Part shown: piece after piece, positions 21,011 through 29,003 of the stretch
Position numbering within the stretch: the stretch's first letter is position 1
Layout of the letters: each line of letters starts with the position of its first letter
Source: Deinococcus sp. Marseille-Q6407
GTDB lineage: Bacteria; Deinococcota; Deinococci; Deinococcales; Deinococcaceae
Direction: 5' to 3'
Length of the DNA: 64,000 bases
NCBI RefSeq assembly: GCF_946848805.1
Contig: NZ_CAMPFU010000001.1
Span: 150,001 to 214,000 of the forward strand
Program-made: the position numbers and the translations under genes
Notes under the pieces: generated by a model
Seen by the model: only the letters and a program-made list of their open reading frames with translations
The model's database searches: none
Told to the model about the DNA's origin: nothing

Positions 21011-21631
21011 GCCCATCACGATCTGTGCGGTGGGGTGGCCCAGCCAGGGTGTCCACAGGTCCGATTCCTGGTGGGCCAGCTCCTGGAAGCCCAGCCGGCG
21101 GTAAAGTCCCAGCGCCGGCACATTCTCGGCTGTGGTGGACAGCTGCACGCCCGGAACCCCGCTGGCCCGCAGGGCGTCCAGGTGGGCTCCCAGCAGCCGC
21201 TTGCCCAGGCCCAGGCCGCGGTTGCCCGGCAGCAGGTTGATGTGCAGGTGCGCCGGGTAGAGCCGCTCGTCGGCGTGCGGAGCGGGGTGCCGCGCCAGCC
21301 GCAGCAGATAGCGCCAGCAGTCCTGTGGCCGGTAGACTTCGCCGCCCAGGCTGGCCGCCGCGCCCAGCAGCCCCGCCTGCGTGACCACCTGCCGGTAACG
21401 TGCCGGGTCGGCGTTGCCCAGGATGTAGCCTTGCACCTGACCATTCACCTCGGCCACCAGACAGCCGGGGCCGCCGGCGCCGTGCAGGTAGGGCCAGACC
21501 CACAGCAGCGTGAACAGCCGCCGGTCGGGAAAGTAGCGCGCCGCGCTCTCTCCGAAAAAGCCGGTCTGATAGGCCACCTCGCCCAGTGCGGCGAGGTCGG
21601 CGGGAACGGGGGGACGCAGCGCCACAGTCAT
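20990..21631 (-). CDS. GNAT family N-acetyltransferase
   Basis: The 213-residue acetyl-CoA-dependent acyltransferase has a GNAT core with the AcCoA pyrophosphate loop NRGLGLGKRLLGAHLDAL, then a C-terminal VQLSTTAENVPALGLYRRLG strand-helix typical of motif B. The N-terminus (ALRPPVPADLAALGEVAYQTG) is the usual first strand. The substrate is unknown. ATG 21631 sits within the first copy of a 21-bp tandem repeat and has TAAGCT 6 nt upstream on the minus strand. The 3' end overlaps the convergent PIG-L gene. Confidence 0.85.
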   Translation of the reverse strand: MTVALRPPVPADLAALGEVAYQTGFFGESAARYFPDRRLFTLLWVWPYLHGAGGPGCLVAEVNGQVQGYILGNADPARYRQVVTQAGLLGAAASLGGEVYRPQDCWRYLLRLARHPAPHADERLYPAHLHINLLPGNRGLGLGKRLLGAHLDALRASGVPGVQLSTTAENVPALGLYRRLGFQELAHQESDLWTPWLGHPTAQIVMGLRLSRL

Positions 21632-21670
21632 CTGCTCAGCTTACGCCGCCATCTGCCCAGCTTACGCCGC
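21629..21670. repeat. 21-bp tandem duplication carrying promoter and start codon
   Basis: Two adjacent 21-bp copies (21629-21649 and 21650-21670) differ at one base. On the minus strand each contains TAAGCT, six bases, then ATG. The inner copy drives the GNAT gene. The outer copy has ATG GCG GCG TAA, a three-codon ORF that overlaps the inner -10 region. The last base coincides with the first base of the adjacent MITE-like element. Confidence 0.85.
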
Positions 21671-21800
21671 TAGAGCATTTGACAAAAAGCTGGCACCGCT
21701 TTTTGACGAGCGAAGCGAGTGAAAAACAAAGAGCAGGACGGAAAATGGAGCGGGTGGCGGCGATGTTCCGGCGCACGCGTCATTCGGAGAACTGCTCTAG
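21670..21800. mobile_element. 131-bp MITE-like element
   Basis: The segment is bounded by CTAGAGCA at the left and its exact complement TGCTCTAG at the right. It has no coding potential. It contains an 8-bp hairpin CAAAAAGC/GCTTTTTG (21683-21705) and is visibly lower in GC, with A-runs such as GTGAAAAACAAAGAG. The size, terminal inverted repeats and intergenic position fit a small non-autonomous repeat of the kind dispersed in Deinococcus genomes. No second copy is in this window. CTAG at both ends may be a target duplication or part of the repeats. Confidence 0.65.
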
Positions 21801-21803
21801 ACT
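21798..21803 (+). promoter_or_regulatory. -10 box TAGACT of wecG, half inside the MITE-like element
   Basis: TAGACT ends 7 nt before the GTG at 21811. Its first three bases (TAG) are the last three bases of the MITE-like element. Confidence 0.6.
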
Positions 21804-21810
21804 GAGCGGC

Positions 21811-22569
21811 GTGACCGACCAGCCTCCCGAGCGCCTGACCCTTTTCGACCTGCCGCTGGACGCCCCCAGCCTGCCCGATACCCTGGACATCCTGAGCGGC
21901 TGGATATTTGCCGCAGAGCCGGCGCCGCACACCGTGGTCACGCTGAACCCGGAATTTGTGATGGACAGCCGCCAGGACCCCGAATTCGTACGGGTAATGC
22001 AGGCCGCCGACCTGGTGACTGCCGACGGCGTGGGCATTGTCTGGGCGGCGCGGCAGCTGCTGGGCCGCGAACTGCCGCGTGCACCGGGCGTGGATATTGC
22101 CCGGGGGCTGATGCAGCGGCATGGGCCGGACCTGCGGGTGTTTTTCCTGGGCGGCAAGCCGGGCGAGGGCGCTGAAATGGGCGTGGCTGAGCGAGCGGCG
22201 CAGAACGCCTTTCACGACTACGGCATCCAGGTGGCCGGGCATCACCACGGCTATTTCAAGCCTGCCCAGGACGCCGAGGTCGCCGCACTGATCCGGGAGG
22301 CCCAGCCCCACCTGCTGCTGACCGGCATGGGCGGCGGCCGGCAGGAAAAGTTCAATGAAGCTCAGCGCCGCGCCATGCAGGTGCCGGTCGCCATCGGCTG
22401 CGGCGGCACGCTGGACGTGCTGGCCGGCACCGCCGAGCTGGCCCCGGAATGGACCCGCCGGGCTGGTGTGGAATTCGTGTGGCGCATCGCTTCCGACCGC
22501 TCACGCTGGGGCCGTGCGCCCAAGCTGGCGCAGTTCGTGCCGCTCGTGCTGGCTGGGAAGCGGCGGTAG
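21811..22569 (+). CDS. WecG/TagA/CpsF family glycosyltransferase
   Basis: The 252-residue transferase adds an N-acetylmannosaminyl-type sugar to a lipid-linked acceptor in cell-surface polysaccharide synthesis. The family core is present: VTLNPEFVMDSRQDPEFVRV, then LVTADGVGIVWAARQLLG, VFFLGGKPGEGAE, GYFKP, LLTGMGGGRQEKF and GCGGTLDVLAGTAELAPEW. The frame is open far upstream through the MITE-like element, but GTG 21811 is the proper start: it has leaderless spacing to TAGACT and matches the family N-terminus. No other polysaccharide genes are adjacent. Confidence 0.9.
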   Translation: MTDQPPERLTLFDLPLDAPSLPDTLDILSGWIFAAEPAPHTVVTLNPEFVMDSRQDPEFVRVMQAADLVTADGVGIVWAARQLLGRELPRAPGVDIARGLMQRHGPDLRVFFLGGKPGEGAEMGVAERAAQNAFHDYGIQVAGHHHGYFKPAQDAEVAALIREAQPHLLLTGMGGGRQEKFNEAQRRAMQVPVAIGCGGTLDVLAGTAELAPEWTRRAGVEFVWRIASDRSRWGRAPKLAQFVPLVLAGKRR

Positions 22570-22619
22570 CTGGCGGGGCAGACTGCGCCCTGACCACCCT
22601 GGGCTGCGGGCAGCCGCGC

Positions 22620-22625
22620 TAACAT
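22620..22625 (+). promoter_or_regulatory. Leaderless -10 box TAACAT of trmJ
   Basis: TAACAT ends 7 nt before the GTG at 22633. Confidence 0.6.
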
Positions 22626-22632
22626 CCTCCCC

Positions 22633-23487
22633 GTGACCCGTCCCGTTTCCGAACAGTCCGACCTGTCCCACGCTTCCAACCTCGCCATCGTGCTGGTGTC
22701 GCCCAAAACGCCGGGCAACATTGGCTCGGCGGCCCGCGCCATGCTGAATATGGGGGCCAGCGACCTGCGGCTGGTCGCGCCCCGCTGTGACCATCTCAGC
22801 AAGGAAGCCCGCGCTTTTGCCGTGCACGCTGAAGAGCTGCTGGAACAGGCCCCGGTCTACGCCACCTTGGCCGAAGCCCTGGCCGACCGTGACCTCAGCG
22901 TCGGCACCACCGCGCGGGTGCGCAGCGATATGCCCCGGCCCCAGCACCCGGCCGAGCTGCGTTCACGGGTGCGGGCGGCCAGCCGGCCGGCGCTGGTGTT
23001 CGGCCCCGAGGACACCGGTCTGCTGAATTCCGACCTGGAACAGTGCCAGGCCACCGTGCGGATTCCCACCGCCGACTATGCCAGCCTGAACCTGGCGCAG
23101 GCCGTGCTGCTGGTCACTTACGAGTTCCTGCAGGGCGGCACCGAGGTGTCCAGCGGCGAGCGCAAGACGGCCACCCGTGACGAGATGGAAGGGCTGTACG
23201 GGCATCTGGTGGACATGATGCACCTGACCGGCTACACCGACGCCATGCGCGCCCGGCACACCCTGCGGCTATGGCGGCTGATGCTGGACCGCGCCCAGAT
23301 GTCCAGCGCCGAAAGCCGGCTGTTCCGTGGTCTGCTGCGGCAGGTGCAGTGGAAAGTGGAGCAGGGCGGGGAAGAAGGCGCGGCGACCGGCGAAGGGTCG
23401 GGCGTGGCCCTGCTGGCCGAACTGGCCGCCGACACCGACCCCGGGGGCGCAGAGGCTGGAGCCGGGAAGGAGGACCGGCGCGGGTGA
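22633..23487 (+). CDS. trmJ: SPOUT RNA 2'-O-methyltransferase, TrmJ-like
   Basis: The 284-residue SPOUT-class methyltransferase of the TrmH/TrmJ group probably methylates the ribose at tRNA position 32. The deep trefoil-knot motifs are visible: NIGSAARAMLNMGASDLRLV (motif 1, with Asn and Arg), LVFGPEDTGLLNSDL (motif 2) and ADYASLNLAQAVLLVTYE (motif 3). A C-terminal extension rich in Gly, Ala and Glu follows the domain. It starts at GTG 22633 with leaderless spacing. Its stop overlaps the histidine-kinase start (GTGA), a tight coupling of RNA modification with a sensor gene. Confidence 0.9.
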   Translation: MTRPVSEQSDLSHASNLAIVLVSPKTPGNIGSAARAMLNMGASDLRLVAPRCDHLSKEARAFAVHAEELLEQAPVYATLAEALADRDLSVGTTARVRSDMPRPQHPAELRSRVRAASRPALVFGPEDTGLLNSDLEQCQATVRIPTADYASLNLAQAVLLVTYEFLQGGTEVSSGERKTATRDEMEGLYGHLVDMMHLTGYTDAMRARHTLRLWRLMLDRAQMSSAESRLFRGLLRQVQWKVEQGGEEGAATGEGSGVALLAELAADTDPGGAEAGAGKEDRRG

Positions 23488-25163
23488 GCCGCCTGATTCC
23501 CGCCAATCTGCTGGCGCAGCGCGAGGAACTGCTGCGCAAAGTGCTGCCGCCACTGATTGTGGTGGTGGTGATTACGGTAGAGGTGGGCATCTCGCAGCTG
23601 AGCAACCTGCAGCTGGAATTCTGGGCGCACCTGCTGTTTTACGGCTTTGCCGGGCCCACCGTGACCTATTTCGCGCTGGACTGGATTGCCGAGGGTGCCC
23701 GCGCCCGCACCCGCGCCGAGGCCGAACTGCGCGAGCTGTACGAGGAACTGCGCCGCTCGCACGAGCAGCTGCAGCACATTCAGGCTCTGATGCGCGACCT
23801 GACCGAGGCCGGCGACCTGGGTGCGGTGCTGGAAGTGGGGGCGCGCGGGGCCAAGCGGGTGAGTGGGGCGGGGCAGGCTTCGGTGCGGCTGCCCGGCGGC
23901 CTCAGCGCCGGTGCGGGGAGCGCGGCGGGGGCCCGTTATCCGCTGCGGGCCGAGCTGCTTTCGGGAGGTGAGCTGGAGTTGCAGCTGCCCCGGCCGCCCA
24001 CCCCCGAGGACGAGGCGCTGGCCCGTTCGCTGGCGGCCGAAATCGGCACGGCGGCGCAGGCGGCCTGGCAGCGCACCCAGGATCTGATGACCCTGCACTC
24101 GGTGGACGATTCGATCCGCGCCGAGCGCAACATGCGCCGGCTGCTGGTCCGGGTGACCGGCACCATGGCCGAGCGGGCCGGCGCCACTTTCCGCGCTGCC
24201 TATCTGGTGGATCAGGACGGCGTACTGCGCCCCGAAACGGTGCAGGGCCCGGAAGGTGACCTGGAACTGCTGGGCGGGGTGCCGGAATTCGCGCAGCGGG
24301 CGGCGCAGGGCGACGACCCCCTGCGGGCCACCTCACAGGAGGCGGCCGCGTTCGGTCCGGTGGGCAGCGCCATCGGCTTTCCTATGCGCGACGAGGCCGG
24401 ACTGGTGGGCGTGCTGGTGCTGGGCCACACCGACCCCGGCGCCCTGACCGAGGCCAATCTGCCGCTGCTGGCGCTGATGGCGTCGCAGGCGGCGCTGGGC
24501 GTGCGCAACGCCCGCGCCTACCTCTACTCGGAGGAACTGGCGATCAGTGACGAGCGCACCCGCATCGCCCGCGAGATTCACGACGGCGTGGCGCAGTCGC
24601 TGGCGTTCTGCGCCCTCAAGCTGGACGTGGTGGCCCGGCAGATTCACCGCGACCCGCAGCAGGCCGAGCAGGAGGTCAAGGAGGCCGGCGCCCTGCTGCG
24701 CGAGCAGATTCAGGAAGTGCGCCGCTCCATCTTCGCGCTGCGGCCCATCAACCTGGAAAAATATGGCCTGCTGGACACCCTGCGAATGTACGTGCAGGAC
24801 TTCGGTGAGCAGAACAAGCTGAAGACGGCCCTGGACATTTCCGGCGAGGTCACGCTCTCTAAAGGTGACGAGGCGGTGCTGTTCCGCATCGTGCAGGAAA
24901 GCCTCAACAACGTCGCCAAGCATGCGGCGGCCTCCAGCGTAACCGTCTCGCTGAGCGGAGGGCCGCAGTGGGTGCAGCTGCGCGTGCAAGACGATGGCCG
25001 CGGCTTTGACCCGCAGCAGGTGAGCGGGCGGGTCAGCAGTGCCGGGGGCCTGGGCCTGACCCAGATGCGCGAGCGAATGGACAACCGCGGCGGCGAGTAC
25101 GCCGTCATCAGTCAGCCGGGACGCGGCACGCTGGTGGAAGCCCGGCTGCCGCAAGTAGGGTAG
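23484..25163 (+). CDS. Sensor histidine kinase, NarX/LiaS type (HisKA_3), orphan
   Basis: The kinase has 559 residues from GTG 23484. Two N-terminal membrane helices (PPLIVVVVITVEVGI and LLFYGFAGPTVTYFALDWI) are followed by a coiled coil (EAELRELYEELRRSHEQL). A long GAF-like sensory region (about residues 115-345) is next, then the HisKA_3 dimerisation helix with phospho-acceptor H366 in REIHDGVAQSLAF. The HATPase domain has FRIVQESLNNVAKHA, DDGRGFDP and GGLGLTQMRERM. AAGGAGGA lies 8 nt before the start and the gene overlaps trmJ by 4 nt. No response regulator is next to it, so its partner is elsewhere. Confidence 0.93.
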   Translation: MSRLIPANLLAQREELLRKVLPPLIVVVVITVEVGISQLSNLQLEFWAHLLFYGFAGPTVTYFALDWIAEGARARTRAEAELRELYEELRRSHEQLQHIQALMRDLTEAGDLGAVLEVGARGAKRVSGAGQASVRLPGGLSAGAGSAAGARYPLRAELLSGGELELQLPRPPTPEDEALARSLAAEIGTAAQAAWQRTQDLMTLHSVDDSIRAERNMRRLLVRVTGTMAERAGATFRAAYLVDQDGVLRPETVQGPEGDLELLGGVPEFAQRAAQGDDPLRATSQEAAAFGPVGSAIGFPMRDEAGLVGVLVLGHTDPGALTEANLPLLALMASQAALGVRNARAYLYSEELAISDERTRIAREIHDGVAQSLAFCALKLDVVARQIHRDPQQAEQEVKEAGALLREQIQEVRRSIFALRPINLEKYGLLDTLRMYVQDFGEQNKLKTALDISGEVTLSKGDEAVLFRIVQESLNNVAKHAAASSVTVSLSGGPQWVQLRVQDDGRGFDPQQVSGRVSSAGGLGLTQMRERMDNRGGEYAVISQPGRGTLVEARLPQVG

Positions 25164-25295
25164 CCGGGATCATGCTTCACGCATGTTTCTGAGGGGCAAC
25201 TCCTTACTCTAACCCGGTCCACTTTTCCGGTTGGCCTGAAAGAATCGGCCTGGCCTTCATCCAGTGGAGGATAGGCGGCGGAACAGGCGCGGCAC

Positions 25296-25301
25296 TAGCC
25301 T
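25296..25301 (+). promoter_or_regulatory. Leaderless -10 box TAGCCT of the IS-disrupted gene
   Basis: TAGCCT ends 6 nt before the ATG at 25308, so the broken gene still has its promoter. Confidence 0.6.
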
Positions 25302-25333
25302 GACAGCATGAAAAAACTGATGACGGTACTGGC

Positions 25334-25338
25334 GCTAA
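25334..25338. repeat. Left target-site duplication GCTAA
   Basis: GCTAA is directly left of the IS; the matching copy is at 26490-26494. Collapsing the two restores the reading frame of the host gene. Confidence 0.9.
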
Positions 25339-26489
25339 CTCATAACTTGCACCTTGCATAGCTGAGCGAATAGCCGTGCTGGTGGAGGAATTCTTGCTCT
25401 TTTTGAATTTGGTTCAGCAGGTGGTTCAGCCTGACTTCGGGGAAGAGGGTATGTAGGGCCAAGCGGGCTGCCTCTTTCAGGGTCATGTCCTCAGAGCGGT
25501 ACAGCATGGTCAGGGTGAAGGCCAGGAAGACCATCAGAATCCAGCGGTCCAGACCCCTGGCAGTTCGCAGCGCGAACTGCGCCAACCCAAACTGATGCTT
25601 TCCCTCCTTAAAGAAGGATTCCACCCCCCAGCGATGCGCACCCTCAGCAACGATCTCGTCCCCCTCCAGCAGCTCGGATGACACCGCGAAGAATTCACGG
25701 TCCCCACGGTCCATCCTCCCCAGGGTCAGCGTTTCCAGAGGCCAGTTGGCGAGGTTGACGTACCCCCCATGCGGACAGTCCGCAACCGTCACCCGCCCAG
25801 GATGATCCGTGCGTCGGTTGCTCCGCACACCCACCACGAACTCGAAACCGAGACGCTGCACACCTTCCAGAAAGACAGCGGATTCGAATCCGCTGTCCGC
25901 CAGTACGCAGACCTGAAAGCGTTTCCCCACGAAGTCTGGCACCTCTTCCAGCAAGTCGAGGGCCAGTGTGACCGGGGTGCTGGTGTGCTTGCCCTGGTAG
26001 ATCCGGTAAGAAATGGGGAACTTCAGTTCCCCATTTTCGGCGAACAAGACCACCAGATGGATGCCGTGCCTGCCGTTGTAGACGCTGACGTAGGGCAGTT
26101 GAGTCCCCACCTTTTCCACCGTGGTCAGGTCCACACTGAGACGCAGACGAGGTCTGCGTTTGTGACGAGCCGCGTCCAGCAACATGCGCCATTGGGTGTC
26201 CTGCATCTCTTCCCAGCAGCGGTCTGAATCCCAGTCATAGATGTTGAAGAAACGGCTGAGTGCACTGGGACTGACTCCCTCAGCTTGGCTGAAGTTGGTC
26301 TTCTGACCTGGACTGTGGAAGAGGTGCAGCGAAGCTTGCAAGCTTCGCTGCTGATACAGCGTCTCTGGAATATCCAGAACCTGCTGTGCGAAAATACGGA
26401 CGCGCTCCCCTGAAACCTGTTTGTACACACTTCCAGAATTTCAGCTCTGGGAGCGCTTTTTGTCCGCCTATTCAGGTGCAAGTTCTGAG
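25339..26489. mobile_element. Insertion sequence, 1151 bp, IS4-like
   Basis: The ends are 16-bp inverted repeats with one mismatch: left CTCATAACTTGCACCT, right (complement) CTCAGAACTTGCACCT. It is flanked by 5-bp GCTAA duplications and has a single transposase gene on the minus strand that fills almost the whole element. The intact ORF, ends and duplications indicate a recent insertion. Assignment to the IS4 group rests on the transposase motif, not on a database match. Confidence 0.93.
25340..26428 (-). CDS. IS4-like DDE transposase
   Basis: The 362-residue transposase has an RNase H-like DDE core: first Asp in [12 protein letters not shown], second in [14 protein letters not shown], and the glutamate in [20 protein letters not shown], which matches the YREK-type signature of IS4-group enzymes. 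The stop codon lies inside the left inverted repeat. I use GTG 26428 as the start; alternatives nearby cannot be excluded. It appears full length, so the element may be autonomous. The opposite-strand ORFs inside it look like shadows. Confidence 0.92.
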   Translation of the reverse strand: MYKQVSGERVRIFAQQVLDIPETLYQQRSLQASLHLFHSPGQKTNFSQAEGVSPSALSRFFNIYDWDSDRCWEEMQDTQWRMLLDAARHKRRPRLRLSVDLTTVEKVGTQLPYVSVYNGRHGIHLVVLFAENGELKFPISYRIYQGKHTSTPVTLALDLLEEVPDFVGKRFQVCVLADSGFESAVFLEGVQRLGFEFVVGVRSNRRTDHPGRVTVADCPHGGYVNLANWPLETLTLGRMDRGDREFFAVSSELLEGDEIVAEGAHRWGVESFFKEGKHQFGLAQFALRTARGLDRWILMVFLAFTLTMLYRSEDMTLKEAARLALHTLFPEVRLNHLLNQIQKEQEFLHQHGYSLSYARCKL

Positions 26490-26494
26490 GCTAA
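26490..26494. repeat. Right target-site duplication GCTAA
   Basis: This is the direct copy of 25334-25338 at the right edge of the insertion sequence. Confidence 0.9.
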
Positions 26495-26883
26495 CCCTGC
26501 TCCTGCTTGTGGCCGGCGCTCAGGTGAAGTTGGTCAAAGACAGAAATAACCCGCAGTTCAATGCTCTGTTGGGGCAGCAGAAGCTGGGTACCTGTGAAAA
26601 AGACACTTACGGCGCTTCGGTTGATGTCGACGACAACAACATGCCCTATGACCTGAACTCCCAGGAAAATGCCCAAGCCAACGACGAACTGATGGCGGCC
26701 CTGAAGCAGGGCGCGGCAGAGGAAGGCAGCACCTTCAAGTTACTCAGGACGGTCAAGGACAGCCCTCTTTCCTTTATCCGCCTGATTGATATTGACGGCG
26801 ACAAGATGGTCGACCGCTACGTGTACCTCAGCGGCTACGAGTTCAACGAATGGTGCTGGCTGAAGTAACTTCAACCGAAAAGA

Positions 26884-26923
26884 AAGCGGCGTGGCGGGCT
26901 CTACAGACCCCGCCACGCCGCTT
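26884..26923. terminator. Bidirectional hairpin terminator
   Basis: A perfect 15-bp stem (AAGCGGCGTGGCGGG and its complement) encloses a 10-base loop between two convergent genes. On the minus strand it is followed by TTTCTTTTC, so it is strongest for the purD-side operon. The plus side lacks a T tract. Confidence 0.85.
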
Positions 26924-26933
26924 CTGCCAGGGG

Positions 26934-27440
26934 TTACTGGCTCATGCTGGCCTGCAGTTGCCCCGGCAGTTCGGCCATCACCCGTTTCAGGGTGCGCTGC
27001 GCGGTGGCCCGCACCATTTTCTCGAAGGCCACGCCACCCACGTTGCCACTGTCGGGCAGGCGCAAAAAGGCCTGAAAATCGAAACTCAGTTCGACCGGGG
27101 TGCCGCTGCCTCCCGCTGCTGCTGGGCCCACTGCCGCCAGCCCGCGTACCTCTACCCAGCCGCGCCGCTCGGGGAGTGGCTGGGGGGTAAGCGTTGCGCC
27201 GGCGGGGGTGAGGGCCAGCTCGCTCAGAAACGGCAGAGTGATGTCGCCCAGCAGCGGCACCGGCACTTTCAGCTCGCCGCTCAGCAGCCGGGGGTCCGGT
27301 GCCTGCCCGCTCAGCTGCACATCTTGCAGGAAAGTGACCTGCCCCAGCGACTGCTCAGCCGCCTGCGCCCAGGCCAGCGCGGCGGCCGGGGCGCCCGGGT
27401 GATGCAGGGTAAAGGTCTGCTGCGCGCCGAACTGCATCAT
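26934..27440 (-). CDS. Conserved Deinococcus protein, possibly DUF3809
   Basis: The 168-residue protein has no known function; it resembles the DUF3809 family described from Deinococcus/Thermus, though I assign that by memory only. It has no signal peptide or membrane helix. Visible features are a beta-rich middle (GQVTFLQDVQLSGQ, GWVEVRGLAAVG), then a strand ELSFDFQAFLRLP and an amphipathic C-terminal helix (AFEKMVRATAQRTLKRVM). It is the last gene of the MBL-purD-unknown operon and ends at a strong hairpin. Confidence 0.75.
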   Translation of the reverse strand: MMQFGAQQTFTLHHPGAPAAALAWAQAAEQSLGQVTFLQDVQLSGQAPDPRLLSGELKVPVPLLGDITLPFLSELALTPAGATLTPQPLPERRGWVEVRGLAAVGPAAAGGSGTPVELSFDFQAFLRLPDSGNVGGVAFEKMVRATAQRTLKRVMAELPGQLQASMSQ

Positions 27441-27480
27441 GCGCGGGACTTCCTAACAATCTGCCTGAAAGCCTGCCGGG

Positions 27481-27732
27481 TCATTCCACCCACTCCAGCC
27501 GGATCTGGCCGCTGGCCAGCGCCTGTTCCAGATCGGCATCGGGCACACTGCGCAGGCGGCTAAGCGCTGCGAACTGCCCGGCGGCACTGGCCAGCCCCAC
27601 CCGCACCACCACCTCGTCGGTCAGGTCGTCGCGGCCGATGCGCCACACCAAATGCTGCCCTAGAGCGTCCAGCTGCTGCGGGGTCAGCCGGACGCTTTCG
27701 CTGGTGCCCTGTGGCGGGTTCTGGTCGGTCAT
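27481..27732 (-). CDS. Small conserved protein, possibly DUF3248
   Basis: This is an 83-residue acidic protein of unknown function. Its length and sequence (HLVWRIGRDDLTDEVVVRVG) resemble the DUF3248 family seen in Deinococcus and Thermus. The ATG at 27732 overlaps the purD stop by 4 nt (ATGA), so it is translated with purD. No catalytic motif is visible. A role tied to purine synthesis is only suggested by this coupling. Confidence 0.75.
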   Translation of the reverse strand: MTDQNPPQGTSESVRLTPQQLDALGQHLVWRIGRDDLTDEVVVRVGLASAAGQFAALSRLRSVPDADLEQALASGQIRLEWVE

Positions 27733-29003
27733 GGTCGCTGCTCCGGCGCCGGGGCAGGTGCTTCATCGCCGCGCAGGCCGATCCGGAAGCCGATATCGCG
27801 GCGCAGCTGCGCACCCTCAAAGCCCACCTGATCTGCCAGGGCGTAGGCCCGGCTCAGCGCGTCCGGCAAGGTGTCTGCCGTGGCGGTCACCGCCAGCACC
27901 CGCCCGCCGCTGCTGACCAGCTGACCGTCCTGCTCGGCGGTGCCGGCGTGGAAGATGTACTCACCTGTGCCGGTGGGCGGCAACTGCAGCGGAATGCCTT
28001 TTTGCGGGGCGCCGGGGTAGCCGGGCGCCGCCAGAATGACCACGGCGCTGGCTCCTGTGCTCCAGCGCAGCTCGTCAGGGTTCAGCTGGCCCTGTGCGGC
28101 CGCTAGGGCGTGTGCGGCCAGGTCGCTTTCCAGCAGCGGCAGGACCGCTTCAGCTTCCGGGTCACCGAAGCGGGCGTTGAATTCGACCACTTTCGGCCCG
28201 TCCGGGGTCAGCATCAGCCCGGCGTACAGCACGCCGCAAAACGGCAGGCCCTCTTCGCGCAGACCCTGCAGGGTCCGCTCAATGATGTCGCGGCGAATGA
28301 TGTCCATCTCGGCGTCCTCGACCGGGAAAGGGCAGATGACGCCCATGCCGCCGGTCATGGGGCCAGTGTCGCCTTCCCAGATGGTCTTGTGGTCCTGGCT
28401 GGGCAGGGTCAGCGCAAAGTGTTCGCCGTCGGTCATGGCCAGCACCGAGACTTCCTGCCCGGTCATGAAGTCCTCGATCACGGCGGCGGCGTTTTGCTGC
28501 GCGAAGATGGCCCGCAGCGCGTCGCGGCCCTCCTGATGGTTGCGGACGATGGTCACGCCCTTGCCGGCCTGCAGCCCCGCGTCCTTGATGACGACCGGCA
28601 GGCCGCAGGTCCCCAGGTGGGCCAGCGCGGCGTCCAGCGTCTCGAACGAGCGGTGCGCGGCAGTGGGCACCCCGTGGCGCGTCATGAAAGCTTTGCTCCA
28701 GGCCTTGTCGCTTTCAATCTGCGCGGCGGCCTGCCCTGGCCCGAAAGTGGGAATGCCAGCCGCCCGCAGCTCGTCGGCCAGGCCCTGGGCTAGGTAGGCT
28801 TCGGGGCCCACGATGACCAGTTCGGCGCCATGTTCCTGCGCCAGCGCGACCAGACTGGCGTTGTCCTGCGGCCAGTGAACGACCTCGGCCACCTGGGCAA
28901 TGCCGGGGTTGCCGGGGGTACACAGCACGCGGTGGCCTTTGCCGGCGCAGGCCTGCGCGATGGCGTGCTCGCGGGCGCCACTGCCTACTACCAGCACCCT
29001 CAT
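27729..29003 (-). CDS. purD: Phosphoribosylamine-glycine ligase
   Basis: The 424-residue ATP-grasp enzyme performs the second step of purine synthesis, joining glycine to 5-phosphoribosylamine. The N-domain has VLVVGSGAREHAIA and LVIVGPEAYLAQGLAD. The ATP-grasp region shows LPVVIKDAGLQAGKGVTIV. The C-terminal half has PKVVEFNARFGDPEAEAVLP, with the metal-binding Glu/Asn. ATG 29003 overlaps the MBL-gene stop and its own stop overlaps the next gene, giving a tightly coupled set of genes. No other pur genes lie in the window. Confidence 0.97.
   Translation of the reverse strand: MRVLVVGSGAREHAIAQACAGKGHRVLCTPGNPGIAQVAEVVHWPQDNASLVALAQEHGAELVIVGPEAYLAQGLADELRAAGIPTFGPGQAAAQIESDKAWSKAFMTRHGVPTAAHRSFETLDAALAHLGTCGLPVVIKDAGLQAGKGVTIVRNHQEGRDALRAIFAQQNAAAVIEDFMTGQEVSVLAMTDGEHFALTLPSQDHKTIWEGDTGPMTGGMGVICPFPVEDAEMDIIRRDIIERTLQGLREEGLPFCGVLYAGLMLTPDGPKVVEFNARFGDPEAEAVLPLLESDLAAHALAAAQGQLNPDELRWSTGASAVVILAAPGYPGAPQKGIPLQLPPTGTGEYIFHAGTAEQDGQLVSSGGRVLAVTATADTLPDALSRAYALADQVGFEGAQLRRDIGFRIGLRGDEAPAPAPEQRP

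Larger units (their letters stand above)
25308..26868 (+). pseudogene. Small secreted protein gene split by an insertion sequence
   Basis: ATG 25308 begins a signal peptide (KKLMTVLAL) that is cut by the IS at 25339. The frame resumes after 26494 with TLLLLVAGAQVKLVKDRNN. Removing the IS and one copy of the 5-bp duplication GCTAA restores one ORF of 134 residues with a standard signal peptide and an AGA-Q cleavage site. The mature part has two cysteines (LGTCEKD and NEWCWLK) and an acidic segment (IDIDGDKMVDRYVYLSG). I do not recognise the family. The gene is inactive in this strain unless the 3' part has its own start. Confidence 0.88.

Noticed and set aside
25769..26227. Plus-strand ORF inside the insertion sequence
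   Set aside because: It is antisense to the DDE transposase; no passenger-gene features or homology are visible.
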